58,650 nt of DNA, taken from Candidatus Wallbacteria bacterium (GTDB lineage: Bacteria > Muiribacteriota > UBA6191 > JACPRK01). The position numbers were made by a program, and so were the translations under genes. A model generated the notes under the pieces. It saw nothing but the letters and a program-made list of their open reading frames with translations. It did not search any database and was not told the DNA's origin. Location: positions 1 through 58,650 of the forward strand of contig JACPRK010000054.1 in assembly GCA_016190005.1 (NCBI GenBank), in the 5' to 3' direction. Shown here one piece after another: positions 1 through 8,551 of this stretch (position 1 is its first letter; each line of letters begins with the position of its first letter).

Positions 1-5
1 ACGAG

Positions 6-1778
6 GTGATCGAGCAGGACCGGCTCCTCTACATGCTCGAGAGCGACGTCGAGAAGGAGCGCGTCGATGCGCTGCGCATCCTGGAGGAGATCGGCGACGA
101 GCGCGCACTGGAGCCCGTGAGCCGTCTGACCAGTGACCGCTCCGAGGAGGTTCGCCAGCACGCCGCCTGGGCGTTCCGCGCCCTCAAAGACCGCCACTCG
201 CCGGAGAGCGCCGCCCCGCTGACGGAGGCAGGCGAGGACGAGATCGAGCGGCTGCGCCTGCGCCTCTGCCACCGCGAGGCAAAAGCCCGTCACGCGGCTC
301 TGCGCGACATCCGCCCCTCGCACCGCGACCTCTGCGAATTCCTCCTCGATCGCATCCCGCTCGAGACCGATTCCCACGTCAAGGCCTCGATGGTCCTGGC
401 CGCCGGCATGCTCGCCGGCCCGGCCCACGCCCACCGCCTGGTCGCCTGCCTCAAGGACGAGGACGCCCGCGTGCGCGCCAACGCCATCGAGGCCCTCGAG
501 TACGCCGGCGACGTCACGGCCGTCCGCGTCATCGGCCCCTATGTGACCGACCTGGCGCCGCGCATCCGCGCCAACGCCTGCAAGGCGCTCAGGAACTTCG
601 ACCGCGCAAAGGTCCAGAACGTCCTCTCCGGCATGGTGCGCTCCAAAGACGGCTGGCAACGGGCCGCGGCCGTCGGTGCGCTGGAGGAGCTGAGCGGCCC
701 GGAGATCCTCCCGCCCCTCTACGAGCTCGCTGCAGCGGAAGAGAACCTCTACCTCTTCGTGATCGCCCTCGCCGCCATCAGCAAGGTGCCGGACCCGGGC
801 CGCAAGGCCGCGCTGGAGAAGCTCGAGCCGGCCCTCGAGGACGCCAAGAAGAAGGACTGGCTGGAGCGCGCCCTGACCGCCATCGCCGCCGGCGAGCCGC
901 TGAAGGTGGACCTGGTCGGGGCCGAGGGGAGCGCATCTCGACTCAAACCGTCCATCGAGGAGTTGAACGCCGCGCTCTCGCCCAAGCGCGCCTCCGCGGC
1001 CCACGCCGTGGCCGAGGACCAGCACTCGCTGGAGCGGCAGAAGCTGGCTCGCATGGCCGCTCACCTGCGCGACGACCTCTACGCCCGCGACTCCAAGGTC
1101 CGCCAGGAGGCCGCCATCAAGCTCGCCCGCGTCGAGCACTCCTCGGCCATCCGCGCCTTGACCGTCGCGCTCTCCCACGACGACCCCGTGGTCAAATACC
1201 TCGCCCGCCGAGCCCTCAAACAGTTCCTCGAGAAGCCGGCGCTCTTCGACACCGATGGCGACATGACCTTCTCCTCCGTCAAGGCTGTCATCGGCCGCCT
1301 GGAGACCGAAGAGGCCAACCGCGGCCCCGCTACCTCCGAGTTCAACTGGCCCCTGGCCTGGGCTGCGGTCCTGTTCCTGATGGCCGTGCTCTACGCCGCC
1401 TTCGGCCGCGGTACGTCCTCGGAGGTCACTCAACCCAAGCCCAAGCGCCCCAAGCGCCCGGGCGCTTCCGGCGCCCGCACTCCGCGCCCCGAGACACCCG
1501 CTGGCGCCGTCAAGCTCGGCTCCACCGAGGCCAAGCCGCCTCCCCGCGACACCTCCGCGGCCGACGAACCGGCCCCCGAGAGCAAGCTGCCCGCTGCCGG
1601 CGTCATCGACCCGCGCGCCGCTCCGCCCGCCGAGGAAGGGCCGAAACCGCCCGCCGGGGGCCGCGGCGAGGGCGTACGGCCCGACGACATGCCGTCCGAT
1701 CCTCCACCGCGTCCCGCGTCGTCAGGCGAGCGTCCCGCTGGCCCCGAAGCTTCGGTGTCCGACCGCCGGGAGGAGTGA
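6..1778 (+). CDS. HEAT-repeat protein with C-terminal membrane anchor (5' end possibly outside window)
   Basis: About 590 residues. The first ~270 and residues ~340-410 are alpha-helical pairs of HEAT/PBS-lyase type, with recurring blocks such as 'DERALEPVSRL' and 'DARVRANAIEALEYAGD'. A single hydrophobic segment lies at about residues 446-466 ('WPLAWAAVLFLMAVLYAAF'), followed by a Pro/Lys/Glu-rich, low-complexity tail of about 120 residues. HEAT arrays are protein-interaction scaffolds; the layout suggests a cytoplasmic scaffold anchored by one helix with the tail outside, which is inference. The first possible start is a GTG only six bases into the window, so the true start may lie upstream. 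The stop is three bases before the thioredoxin-like gene, so the two are probably co-transcribed. Confidence 0.75.
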   Translation: MIEQDRLLYMLESDVEKERVDALRILEEIGDERALEPVSRLTSDRSEEVRQHAAWAFRALKDRHSPESAAPLTEAGEDEIERLRLRLCHREAKARHAALRDIRPSHRDLCEFLLDRIPLETDSHVKASMVLAAGMLAGPAHAHRLVACLKDEDARVRANAIEALEYAGDVTAVRVIGPYVTDLAPRIRANACKALRNFDRAKVQNVLSGMVRSKDGWQRAAAVGALEELSGPEILPPLYELAAAEENLYLFVIALAAISKVPDPGRKAALEKLEPALEDAKKKDWLERALTAIAAGEPLKVDLVGAEGSASRLKPSIEELNAALSPKRASAAHAVAEDQHSLERQKLARMAAHLRDDLYARDSKVRQEAAIKLARVEHSSAIRALTVALSHDDPVVKYLARRALKQFLEKPALFDTDGDMTFSSVKAVIGRLETEEANRGPATSEFNWPLAWAAVLFLMAVLYAAFGRGTSSEVTQPKPKRPKRPGASGARTPRPETPAGAVKLGSTEAKPPPRDTSAADEPAPESKLPAAGVIDPRAAPPAEEGPKPPAGGRGEGVRPDDMPSDPPPRPASSGERPAGPEASVSDRREE

Positions 1779-1781
1779 GCG

Positions 1782-2270
1782 ATGATCCAGCCCGGTCTCC
1801 CCGCACCCGCCATCAGACTGCCCACCCCCGAGGGGCGGACCGTGAGCGTTCCGGACGCGGTCAGCCTGGGGCCCGTCGTGCTCGCTTTCTTCAAGGTGAG
1901 CTGCCCGACCTGCCAGCTCACCTTCCCGTATCTGCAGAAGCTCCACGCCGCCTACGGCGATGCCGGCGTCACCGTGCTGGGCATCAGCCAGGACGGCCCC
2001 GAGGAGACCGTCGCGTTCGCCGCCGAGCGGGGCTGCACCTTCCGGATGCTGCTGGACGGCGAGGGCTATCCGGCTTCGCGCGCCTTCGGCCTGGAAACAG
2101 TCCCGGCGATCTTTCTGGTGGGCAAAGACGGGCAGGTGTGGGAGACACTGGCCGGCTGGTCTCGTCAAGAGATGAACTCACTCTCTGGAACCCTCGCCCG
2201 GATGAGCGGCGTCGAGGTGGCCGTCGTCAGCCTGGAGGATGACGCCGCCCCCGCCTGGAAGCCGGGCTGA
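1782..2270 (+). CDS. Thioredoxin-fold redoxin (TlpA/AhpC-TSA-like)
   Basis: 162 residues with the redoxin layout: a CPTC active-site pair at residues 41-44 after the strand 'VVLAFFKVS', and the cis-proline segment 'TVPAIFLVGKDG' near residue 107. The two-cysteine motif suggests thiol-disulfide exchange or peroxiredoxin-type reduction. There is no signal peptide or membrane segment, so a cytoplasmic location is expected, although most TlpA proteins are periplasmic. The ATG is preceded by a good Shine-Dalgarno (ggagg inside the last codons of the upstream gene) and starts three bases after that gene's stop, indicating an operon with the HEAT-repeat protein. Confidence 0.85.
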   Translation: MIQPGLPAPAIRLPTPEGRTVSVPDAVSLGPVVLAFFKVSCPTCQLTFPYLQKLHAAYGDAGVTVLGISQDGPEETVAFAAERGCTFRMLLDGEGYPASRAFGLETVPAIFLVGKDGQVWETLAGWSRQEMNSLSGTLARMSGVEVAVVSLEDDAAPAWKPG

Positions 2271-2303
2271 GGGAGCAAATCGGCGGCCTAGTTAGGCGCT
2301 CGA

Positions 2304-2338
2304 GAGTAGCGAGTAGTGAGTGGCGAGTAGCGAGTAGG
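2304..2338. repeat. Tandem gagtagcgagtagtgag-type array
   Basis: Imperfect tandem units of GAGTAGCGAGTAG/GTGAGTGGC. It resembles in style the AGTAG(A/T)CAGTAGCC arrays at 39001-39051 and 58430-58471, which also sit shortly after a stop codon. Confidence 0.6.
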
Positions 2339-2514
2339 GGGGGGAGGGCGACGGACAAAGTCGGAGCGGCGGAGGAGGAATTCGGGGACTGGATCCGAAG
2401 CCCCGCATGAATCTGGCGCACGCTGAGCGGGTTGCGAGGGGTTCCGGTGCCCGTACCCGAGGCATGCACGGATCTCCGAAACGCCGCATGAGTTCGTGTT
2501 GTACTGAGCTCGTC

Positions 2515-2561
2515 GTGGGGGCCTTGCCCCCACACCCCCAGCAGGGGAACTCGTTCCCCTG
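2515..2561. repeat. Two consecutive perfect hairpins
   Basis: Hairpin one: gtgggggc (2515-2522), loop ctt, gcccccac (2526-2533). Hairpin two: caggggaa (2542-2549), loop ctcg, ttcccctg (2554-2561). Both have perfect 8-bp arms. Without a T-run they are not classical terminators, though they may still block transcription; they could equally be an interspersed repeat. Confidence 0.6.
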
Positions 2562-2769
2562 CACCCCTGCTTTCTTGCGGTCTCTCGGTGCATCAGGGCT
2601 CGCTGGCCCCAGCGAGGCCGGAGTCGCACTTCGGAAGATCCATCAATGCTTCAGGCCCGTACCCGATTTCCGACCACTTTGCCGTGGCCCTGGGGGGGGC
2701 TTCGGCGCGTCTGGGGTGCGCGCGCGGTTCAGGGGTCAGCTCCCCGCCCATCCTGAGCTAGCTCCCCGC

Positions 2770-2794
2770 TCATCCTGAGCTTGTCGAAGGATGA
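2770..2794. repeat. Dispersed inverted repeat tcatcct...aggatga
   Basis: An inverted repeat with 7-bp arms tcatcct/aggatga around gagcttgtcga. Just upstream, at about 2751-2760, lies a partial copy (catcctgagc). Sequences of this form are, from general knowledge, scattered widely between genes in many bacterial genomes. Confidence 0.55.
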
Positions 2795-2871
2795 TCTGCA
2801 CTGGATGCACCTTCTGCGCGCGCACCCGCGCCTCGGCGCGGGATTGATTCGGGTGTGCGGGGTGGAGTATG

Positions 2872-2885
2872 GTGACCTGGGTCAC
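2872..2885. promoter_or_regulatory. Operator-like palindrome GTGACC-TG-GGTCAC
   Basis: A perfect 6-2-6 palindrome 54 bases upstream of the GTG of the receiver-kinase gene. Its size suits a dimeric regulator. No cognate regulator can be named. Confidence 0.3.
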
Positions 2886-2939
2886 TGTTGGGTTCGACCT
2901 GGAAGCGCGTAGCTCGATCGAGGCGGAACGGGAGGGAAG

Positions 2940-4274
2940 GTGGCGCTGGGGACCGAGGTGCTGATCGTCGAGGACAGCCCGACACAGGCGTTGCAGCTGA
3001 GGTTCATGCTGGAGCGCCACGGTTTCACGGTGCGGCTGGCGGAAAATGGGCGGCAGGCGCTCGAGCTAGTGGCGGGGGGGAGACCTCAGCTCGTGCTGAG
3101 TGACATGGGGATGCCTCTGATGGACGGCTGCGAGCTGAGCCGCCGGATCAAGGACGAGCCGGGACTGGCCGGGATTCCGGTCATCCTCCTGACCTCGCTC
3201 GCGGAGCCCGACGACTTGATCCGGGCACTACAGTCCGGAGCCGACGGTTTCCTGGCCAAGCCTTGCAACGAGCAGACACTGCTGTCGCGGATCGGACGGC
3301 TCCTGGCCGCGCGGGAGCGGCATCAGGAAGAGCTGCCGCAGCGCTTCGTGATGGAGGTGGCGCTTGCGGACCGGGTCCACTCGATCTCGGTCGACCGGTT
3401 CCAGGTCGTCGAAATGCTTTTCTCGACCTTCGAGGCTTCGTTGCAGCTCAACGCCCGGCTGATCGAGAAGGAGCTCCAGCTAGAGGAAGCCCTCTCGGGA
3501 CTGACGGCAGCCAAGGAATCGGCCGAACGGGCCAACCGGGCCAAGACTGATTTTCTCTCCAGCATCAGCCACGAGCTGCGCACGCCGCTCGGGGCAATCA
3601 TCGGCTTCTCGCAGCTCCTGGAGGAGCAGTCGTTCGGCCCGCTGACGACCAAGCAGGCGGAGTACGTCCGGGACATCCTCGAGAGCGGCGACCATCTGCT
3701 GTCCCTGGTCAACGAGCTCCTGGACCTGGGCAAGCTCGAGGCCGGGAGGATGGAGCTGGAGCCGAGCCGTTTTGCCTTTGCGGCGCTGCTCGACGACAGC
3801 CTGTCGATCTTGAGGGGCCTCTGCTCCCGGAGGCGCCTGGAGCTTGCGACCCAGCTGGACGACGAGGTCGCCGGGCTCGAGCTGACGGCCGATCGGCAGA
3901 GGCTCAAGCAGGTGATGTTCAACCTACTCTCCAACGCCGTCAAGTTCACGCCCGACGGCGGGAGGATTGCCGTGACCGCCCGTCGGGTGGGCGGCGAGCT
4001 GCACGTGAGCGTGGCCGACAGTGGGATCGGGATCGCCGTGACCGAACAGCCACGGCTCTTCAGCGAGTTCTACCAGGTGTCCAGGGCCGGTCGAGGAAAG
4101 CCGTCCGGAACGGGGCTCGGGCTGGCGCTGACCAAGCGTCTGGTGGAGCTGCACGGCGGCCGTGTCTGGGTGCAGAGCGAGGGCGAAGGCAGAGGCAGCA
4201 CGTTTGGGTTCGCCGTGCCGCTGGAAGGGATCGGAGCAGGGGGAACGGGGCGAAAGGAGGGCGCTGGTGACTGA
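2940..4274 (+). CDS. Receiver-histidine kinase hybrid (REC-HisKA-HATPase)
   Basis: 444 residues, soluble. Receiver domain at residues ~6-122 with acidic pair E11/D12, phospho-acceptor D55 ('LSDMGMP') and K107. A coiled-coil linker (~160-200) leads to HisKA with H211 in 'SISHELRTPLG', then HATPase with the N box 'NLLSNAVKFTPDGG', G1 'DSGIGI' and G2 'GTGLGLAL'. An N-terminal receiver placed before the kinase core suggests phosphorylation by another kinase controls this one. The GTG start follows a weak gggagg. The 3' end overlaps the next kinase by 8 bases, so the two are translationally coupled. Confidence 0.9.
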   Translation: MALGTEVLIVEDSPTQALQLRFMLERHGFTVRLAENGRQALELVAGGRPQLVLSDMGMPLMDGCELSRRIKDEPGLAGIPVILLTSLAEPDDLIRALQSGADGFLAKPCNEQTLLSRIGRLLAARERHQEELPQRFVMEVALADRVHSISVDRFQVVEMLFSTFEASLQLNARLIEKELQLEEALSGLTAAKESAERANRAKTDFLSSISHELRTPLGAIIGFSQLLEEQSFGPLTTKQAEYVRDILESGDHLLSLVNELLDLGKLEAGRMELEPSRFAFAALLDDSLSILRGLCSRRRLELATQLDDEVAGLELTADRQRLKQVMFNLLSNAVKFTPDGGRIAVTARRVGGELHVSVADSGIGIAVTEQPRLFSEFYQVSRAGRGKPSGTGLGLALTKRLVELHGGRVWVQSEGEGRGSTFGFAVPLEGIGAGGTGRKEGAGD

Positions 4275-5415
4275 GGCCTTGGAGCTTTCCGGGACGCCAG
4301 AGGTGGGCGCGGGCCGGGTGCTGGTGGTGGACGACGAGGAGCGTAACCGCCGGCTGCTGGGAGACCTGCTGGAGGTGCGGGGGCACGAGGTCACGTTCGC
4401 CGAGGACGGGCGCGAGGCGATCGAGCGCGCGCAGGCCTCGCCCCAGGACGTGATTCTGCTGGACGTGATGCTGCCCGACCTGGACGGTTACGAGGTCTGC
4501 CGTCAGTTGAAGTCGGATTCGCGGACAGGGCACGTCCCGATCCTGCTGGTGACCGCGCTCAAGGAGAGGCCCAGCCGGTTGCTTGGCATCCAGGCTGGGG
4601 CCAGCGATTTCCTCACCAAGCCGATCGATCCGGAGGATCTGAGACTTCGCGTCCGCAACGCGGTGCACGCCAAGCGGCTCTTCGATAGGGTCCAGACCGA
4701 CCTGATCCGGCTCCAGGAGCTCGAGGCGCAGCGCAAGATGCTGACGCGGATGCTCGTCCACGACATGCGGACGCCGCTCACCGGCATCGGCGGATTCCTG
4801 GAGCTGGCTCTGATGGACAAGCTCCCCAAGGAGGCTGCCGAGTGCGTGGCCTCGGCGCTGAGGTCGACGGAGGATCTGGTGGAGATGGTGAGCTCCATTC
4901 TCGACGTCGGGAGAATGGAAGCAGGGCACACGACGCTCGACCTCTCGGAGGTGGAAGTGAGATCTCTGGCGGACCGATCGCTGGCCAAACTGGAGCCGCT
5001 GAAGAAGGGGCGGACACTCACGATCGCCGCTCCTCAGACGTCCACGCGGCTGACCTGTGACGCACACCTGATTCAGCGCGTCATCCAGAATCTCCTCGGA
5101 AACGCGCTCAAGTTCACGGACAGCCGCAAAGGCACGATCGCGCTCGGCATCGAGGCCCGGGATGTTGGCGTGAAGGTGACGGTGGAGGACAACGGTCCGG
5201 GCATTCCGCCAGAGCACCGGGACAAGGTGTTCGACATGTACTTCCAAGCCAGCTCGCGACGCCAGAACCTGGTCTACTCGACGGGCCTGGGGCTGACGTT
5301 CTGCAAGCTGGCCGTGGAGGCGCATGGCGGCCAGATTGGCGTCGAGAGCCAGGTCGGGAAGGGAAGCGCGTTCTGGTTTGAGCTGCCCTGGCGGCAAGGC
5401 TCAGCAGCTCGGTGA
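4267..5415 (+). CDS. Second receiver-histidine kinase hybrid (REC-HisKA-HATPase)
   Basis: 382 residues from a GTG at 4267, chosen because a strong Shine-Dalgarno (aaaggagg, 4253-4260) lies at ideal spacing. Receiver: D22/D23, phospho-acceptor D66 ('LLDVMLPD'), Lys in 'FLTKPID'. HisKA has 'MLVHDMRTPLTG'; HATPase has 'NLLGNALKFTD', 'EDNGPGIP' and 'STGLGLTF'. No membrane segment. Same architecture as the upstream gene and overlapping its stop by 8 bases. The pair may form a phosphorelay or respond in parallel; no output regulator lies adjacent. Confidence 0.9.
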   Translation: MTEALELSGTPEVGAGRVLVVDDEERNRRLLGDLLEVRGHEVTFAEDGREAIERAQASPQDVILLDVMLPDLDGYEVCRQLKSDSRTGHVPILLVTALKERPSRLLGIQAGASDFLTKPIDPEDLRLRVRNAVHAKRLFDRVQTDLIRLQELEAQRKMLTRMLVHDMRTPLTGIGGFLELALMDKLPKEAAECVASALRSTEDLVEMVSSILDVGRMEAGHTTLDLSEVEVRSLADRSLAKLEPLKKGRTLTIAAPQTSTRLTCDAHLIQRVIQNLLGNALKFTDSRKGTIALGIEARDVGVKVTVEDNGPGIPPEHRDKVFDMYFQASSRRQNLVYSTGLGLTFCKLAVEAHGGQIGVESQVGKGSAFWFELPWRQGSAAR

Positions 5416-5502
5416 CGCGGCTGGCGTTGGAAGAGACCCACTCCTGTCGGAGGGCGGCGCGCCGATGAGGGCTCTGGGCGTCCTCCAGGCCTCTGGGGAG
5501 TG

Positions 5503-5508
5503 TAGACT
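5503..5508 (+). promoter_or_regulatory. -10-like TAGACT seven bases before the pcp start
   Basis: TAGACT followed by seven bases and then the GTG at 5516, with no Shine-Dalgarno. This spacing would put the transcription start on the start codon, giving a leaderless mRNA. No good -35 is visible. Confidence 0.35.
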
Positions 5509-5515
5509 CGCTGGC

Positions 5516-6196
5516 GTGACGGCGCTCGGAACGGGTAAGGAAAGGGTCCCGAAGATTCTCGTTACCGGGTTCAACCGGTTCGGCAAGCTCGAGTTCAATC
5601 CCACCGAGCAGATGATGGTGGAGGTCCGGCGCTCTTGCGAGCAGCTTACGGGGTGCCGGGTCGTGGCCGCGGTCCTGCCGACGGAGTTCGACGCGTCGGG
5701 CCGGCGGCTGCGCGAGCTCCTGGGCGAGCACGAGCCCGACTCGCTACTCGGCTTCGGCGTCTCGGCGAAGGCTGGGGCTTTTCTCCTGGAGCGGTTTGCC
5801 GTGAACATCGACGACGCCCGTGAGCCGGACAACGCCGGCCATGCTCCGGCCGGCCGGCCGATCGTGCCCGGAGGGCCGGCGGCGTATGTCTCGACCCTTC
5901 CGCTGGAGCGGATCCACCGGGCCCTTGAGCGCGCGCGTGTCCCGGTCGCCTACTCCAATCATGCTGGCACGTACGTCTGCAATCACGTGTTTTACCTGGC
6001 TTGCCACGAGATGCGCGGCCGCCCATGCGGCTTCGTTCACGTCCCGCTCGAGTGGGACGTCTCAAAAGACGCGTCGGCTCCAGTGAACGTGGCGAAGGGC
6101 GCCGTCGTGTGCATCGAGGCGCTCGCGGCGCTCGCGGCGCACGGTCCTGGAGGTCCCCGGAACCCAGGCTTAGGGCCGCTGGTTCGGGGCGCCTAG
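5516..6196 (+). CDS. pcp: Pyroglutamyl-peptidase I (pyrrolidone-carboxylate peptidase)
   Basis: 226 residues from GTG 5516, close to the family's ~215. The enzyme removes N-terminal pyroglutamate from peptides in the cytoplasm. Family landmarks: N-terminal 'ILVTGFNRFG..EFNPTE'; catalytic Cys155 in 'SNHAGTYVCNHVFY'; His175 in 'FVHVPLEWD'; Glu92 in 'LLERFAVNIDDAREPDN'. The Cys-His spacing is 20, a little shorter than in well-studied members. An in-frame ATG at 5465 would add 17 residues but has no better ribosome site. It ends convergently with the esterase gene, overlapping by four bases. Confidence 0.87.
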   Translation: MTALGTGKERVPKILVTGFNRFGKLEFNPTEQMMVEVRRSCEQLTGCRVVAAVLPTEFDASGRRLRELLGEHEPDSLLGFGVSAKAGAFLLERFAVNIDDAREPDNAGHAPAGRPIVPGGPAAYVSTLPLERIHRALERARVPVAYSNHAGTYVCNHVFYLACHEMRGRPCGFVHVPLEWDVSKDASAPVNVAKGAVVCIEALAALAAHGPGGPRNPGLGPLVRGA

Positions 6197-7353
6197 CGTC
6201 CCAGCAATGTCCGGAGCGCCTGGCCGAAGCGCGCGCGCCAGGCCGGCTCGTTGTGTCCGTGGCCGTAGGCGATGCGGTGAAAGAGATTCTCGCCAAGCCG
6301 GTACTTGTCGCCCTTGAGGAGCGCGTCCCGCGCGTGGAAAGCGGCGGCGAGGCCGTCGTGAGAGCGGCCCTGGTCGCCCGAATCGAGATAGAACGTGACG
6401 TCCCGGGCCGGTTGATTCTCGAAGTGGGCCAGGATCTCTCCGAGCTGGAATGACGGACTCAGGCAGAGGAGCCGGGAGGCAAACGCCGGGTGGTGCCATC
6501 CCAGATACGCCGACACGAGACCTCCGAGCGAGGAGCCCCCCACGATGCGTTGGCGGCGGTCCCTCGACACGCGGTAGCGCGCCTCGACGAACGGGGCGAC
6601 CTGCTCGACCAGGAACTGGCAGTACCTGTCGGCGACTCCGGCCTGGCCGTCGATGGCCGAGTAAGGCGGTACGTACTCGATCATCCGCGCCGGAGTGTTG
6701 TCGATGCCGACGCAGACGAGCGGAGGCAGCTCGCCGGCCAGGATCATCCGGTCGAGGGTCATCTCCACGTCCCAGCACCCGAATGGACCTCCGGGTCGGA
6801 ACAGGTTCTGGCCGTCGTGCATGTAGAGGACCGGGTAGCGGAGCGTGGGGGAGTCGTCATAGCCGGGCGGCAGGTAGACGCGCACGGAGCGGCTGTTGCC
6901 GAGGGTCTCGCAAGCGAGCCCTTCGTGGGTCACGAGCCGGCTCGGCGACGCAGGCCGGGCAGGCGACGGAGGCCATACGGGCGGCTCGGCGGGCGGCGCG
7001 TCACCGGTCCGGGCTCTTAGAACGGAGGGTGAGACGTACTGCCCGTTGGCCGGGTCCGAGAGCCTCTCTGGAGCATCGTCCCGGAGCACGAACCGGTAGC
7101 CGAAGGACGTCCGCGGAGGCAGGCCCAGCGCCAGCTTCCAGACCGGATACTCCGTCGGCTCGAGCTTGACGGCTCGCTCCATCCGGCCGCCGCCCAGCTC
7201 AGGGATGTCGCCGAGAACGAAGATGCTCTGGCCCCAGCGGGTGTCGGGGAACTGCAGCTCGAGCCCGAACGGCGCCGTCGGCTCTGCGGCGAGCGGGATC
7301 GAGACGAGCCAGAGCCAGAGCGCCCAGAGGGCCGTCCTCAGGAGTCGGCCCAT
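6193..7353 (-). CDS. Secreted alpha/beta-hydrolase esterase with N-terminal starch-binding-like domain
   Basis: 386 residues from ATG 7353. A signal peptide ('MGRLLRTALWALWLW..PLAAEP') precedes a CBM20/CBM48-like beta domain at ~26-120, with 'QSIFVLGDIPELGGG' and 'FGYRFVLRDD' typical of carbohydrate-binding modules. Residues ~155-386 form an esterase D/enterochelin-esterase-like hydrolase: nucleophile Ser in 'VGGSSLGGLVS', Asp in 'FYLDSGDQG', His in 'AYGHGHNE', plus 'YPVLYMHDGQNLF'. An acyl-ester hydrolase acting on glucan-associated or siderophore-like esters is possible; the substrate is unknown. A GTG at 7392 would add 13 residues. Confidence 0.82.
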   Translation of the reverse strand: MGRLLRTALWALWLWLVSIPLAAEPTAPFGLELQFPDTRWGQSIFVLGDIPELGGGRMERAVKLEPTEYPVWKLALGLPPRTSFGYRFVLRDDAPERLSDPANGQYVSPSVLRARTGDAPPAEPPVWPPSPARPASPSRLVTHEGLACETLGNSRSVRVYLPPGYDDSPTLRYPVLYMHDGQNLFRPGGPFGCWDVEMTLDRMILAGELPPLVCVGIDNTPARMIEYVPPYSAIDGQAGVADRYCQFLVEQVAPFVEARYRVSRDRRQRIVGGSSLGGLVSAYLGWHHPAFASRLLCLSPSFQLGEILAHFENQPARDVTFYLDSGDQGRSHDGLAAAFHARDALLKGDKYRLGENLFHRIAYGHGHNEPAWRARFGQALRTLLGR

Positions 7354-7664
7354 CGGAACGACGCGGGAGCAGGTATCCAGGAATCGGTCCACGGACGTCT
7401 TTTCAGGCTGCGGATAGGACCAGGACCCAGGCCAGCCATCGACTCTTCATCTGCAGGTCCATCTCCTTACTCGACTCGGGAACCCTACTTGCCGGCGGGC
7501 GGCCGGCGCAAGGGGTGGCCGCAGGGCGATGAACAAGCCCGGCAGTCAGAAACGAGCACGACAAAACCCCGGTTGCCTGCTCACGATAGTCCAGGGTGAC
7601 GAGCATCGGTCGTTGATCTGGCTGGAGCCGGCTTCCATAATGGAGCGGACGTCAGGAGGCGCGC
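7354..7664. other. 311-bp divergent spacer
   Basis: Lies between the divergently transcribed esterase and hypothetical genes. It contains the plus-strand promoter at 7613-7641. On the minus strand near 7403-7454 there is a short frame beginning 'MKSRWLAWVLVLSAA' that looks like a signal peptide and stops at once; it may be a relic or chance. Confidence 0.5.
7613..7641 (+). promoter_or_regulatory. Sigma70-like promoter TTGATC-17-CATAAT
   Basis: -35 TTGATC (7613-7618), exact 17-bp spacer, -10 CATAAT (7636-7641). Transcription from about 7648 would give a short leader carrying the aggagg Shine-Dalgarno (7654-7659) of the gene starting at 7665. Confidence 0.6.
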
Positions 7665-8507
7665 ATGTCCGAGAGCCCGGGTCGATTTGTCCTCAAGGTA
7701 GGCGAGATTTTCGCCATAGATAAGGGGCTGGCGAAGATCGAAGAAGATCTTCGCCATTCGCGCAAGGCCCGGATCTCCAACCTGCGACTGGATCTAGTCA
7801 ACAGGTTTCTTGGATGCATCGAGTCCTATTTGAGCGGAGTCGAAGTCTGCTGTCACGTCCCGGAGGACACGCGGGGACTGGAGAAGCAGCCCGCCAAGGT
7901 GTCCACCTGCAAGTCCCAGTGGTACCAGAACTTCCTGGGTGAGAAGGTGAACATGGGCGAGGTGTTGCTCCCGACCGCCCTCTACCACGTGCTCTGGACC
8001 GACGATAAGATCCACCGCGTCTTCGGCGTAAGCGATCCCAGCTACATCAGCTTCCTGTCGAAGAAGAACTTCATGATGCGGCTGGAGGACGAGCAGCTCT
8101 TCGCCACCGTGTACGACCGCGAGGCCGGGCTCTCGGTCATCAAGGAAAAGGCCAAAAAGGCCTCTGTCTTCCGGCTCCTGGTCTGCCCCCCGCGGCTCGT
8201 GAGGGAGCTGATCCCGCAGCTGCTGAAGAGCGACTACCAGATGATCCTCTCGCGTCGGGACCCGCTCTTGGAGAAGCTGGCCGAGGACCCCGACGTGCGC
8301 TTCGGGAGCGACGCCAAGATCTACATGGTCTACGGCGGAGAAGAGTGCAACGTTGGGAGCGTCCGGCTCAACCACGAGCTCTTCAGCATCATGTGGCGCG
8401 AGGACAAGGTCTTCAACGTGATGAAGTACGAGAACCTGATCTTCGCCAATTACTTCGGTCGCGCCTTCGACACGGCCTGGAAGTACTCCAAGAAGGCCAA
8501 GGGATGA
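7665..8507 (+). CDS. Conserved-looking hypothetical protein, internally repetitive
   Basis: 280 residues, soluble. The ATG is set by aggagg five bases upstream. Two similar-looking segments stand out: 'LYHVLWTDDKIHRVFG..DPSYISF' in the middle and 'LFSIMWREDKVFNVMKYENLIFANYF' at the end, suggesting an internal duplication of an alpha/beta sensor-like fold. A Cys-rich patch ('VEVCCHVP', 'VSTCKSQW') lies near residues 60-85. I do not recognise the family. A distant resemblance to phospholipase-D-like effector-binding domains is only an impression. It stands alone, with its own good promoter. Confidence 0.75.
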   Translation: MSESPGRFVLKVGEIFAIDKGLAKIEEDLRHSRKARISNLRLDLVNRFLGCIESYLSGVEVCCHVPEDTRGLEKQPAKVSTCKSQWYQNFLGEKVNMGEVLLPTALYHVLWTDDKIHRVFGVSDPSYISFLSKKNFMMRLEDEQLFATVYDREAGLSVIKEKAKKASVFRLLVCPPRLVRELIPQLLKSDYQMILSRRDPLLEKLAEDPDVRFGSDAKIYMVYGGEECNVGSVRLNHELFSIMWREDKVFNVMKYENLIFANYFGRAFDTAWKYSKKAKG

Positions 8508-8551
8508 GGATGGCGGGGGAGAGGGTAGGGGGCCGTTCCGGAAAGGGACAT

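Larger units (their letters stand above)
2271..2939. other. 669-bp non-coding, repeat-rich spacer
   Basis: No convincing gene in either direction: short open frames have no recognisable domains and overlap the repeats. The spacer contains a tandem AGTAG-type array, two adjacent strong hairpins, a dispersed-repeat-like inverted repeat and a small operator-like palindrome just upstream of the next kinase gene. These are listed separately. Confidence 0.6.

Noticed and set aside
2515..2561. The two strong hairpins as a rho-independent terminator for the thioredoxin gene
   Set aside because: They lie ~245 bases after the stop and no T-run follows either stem; listed as repeats instead.
7403..7454. 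Short minus-strand peptide starting 'MKSRWLAWVLVLSAA'
   Set aside because: Looks like a signal peptide but ends immediately; no mature part and no clear role. Kept only as a remark in the spacer entry.
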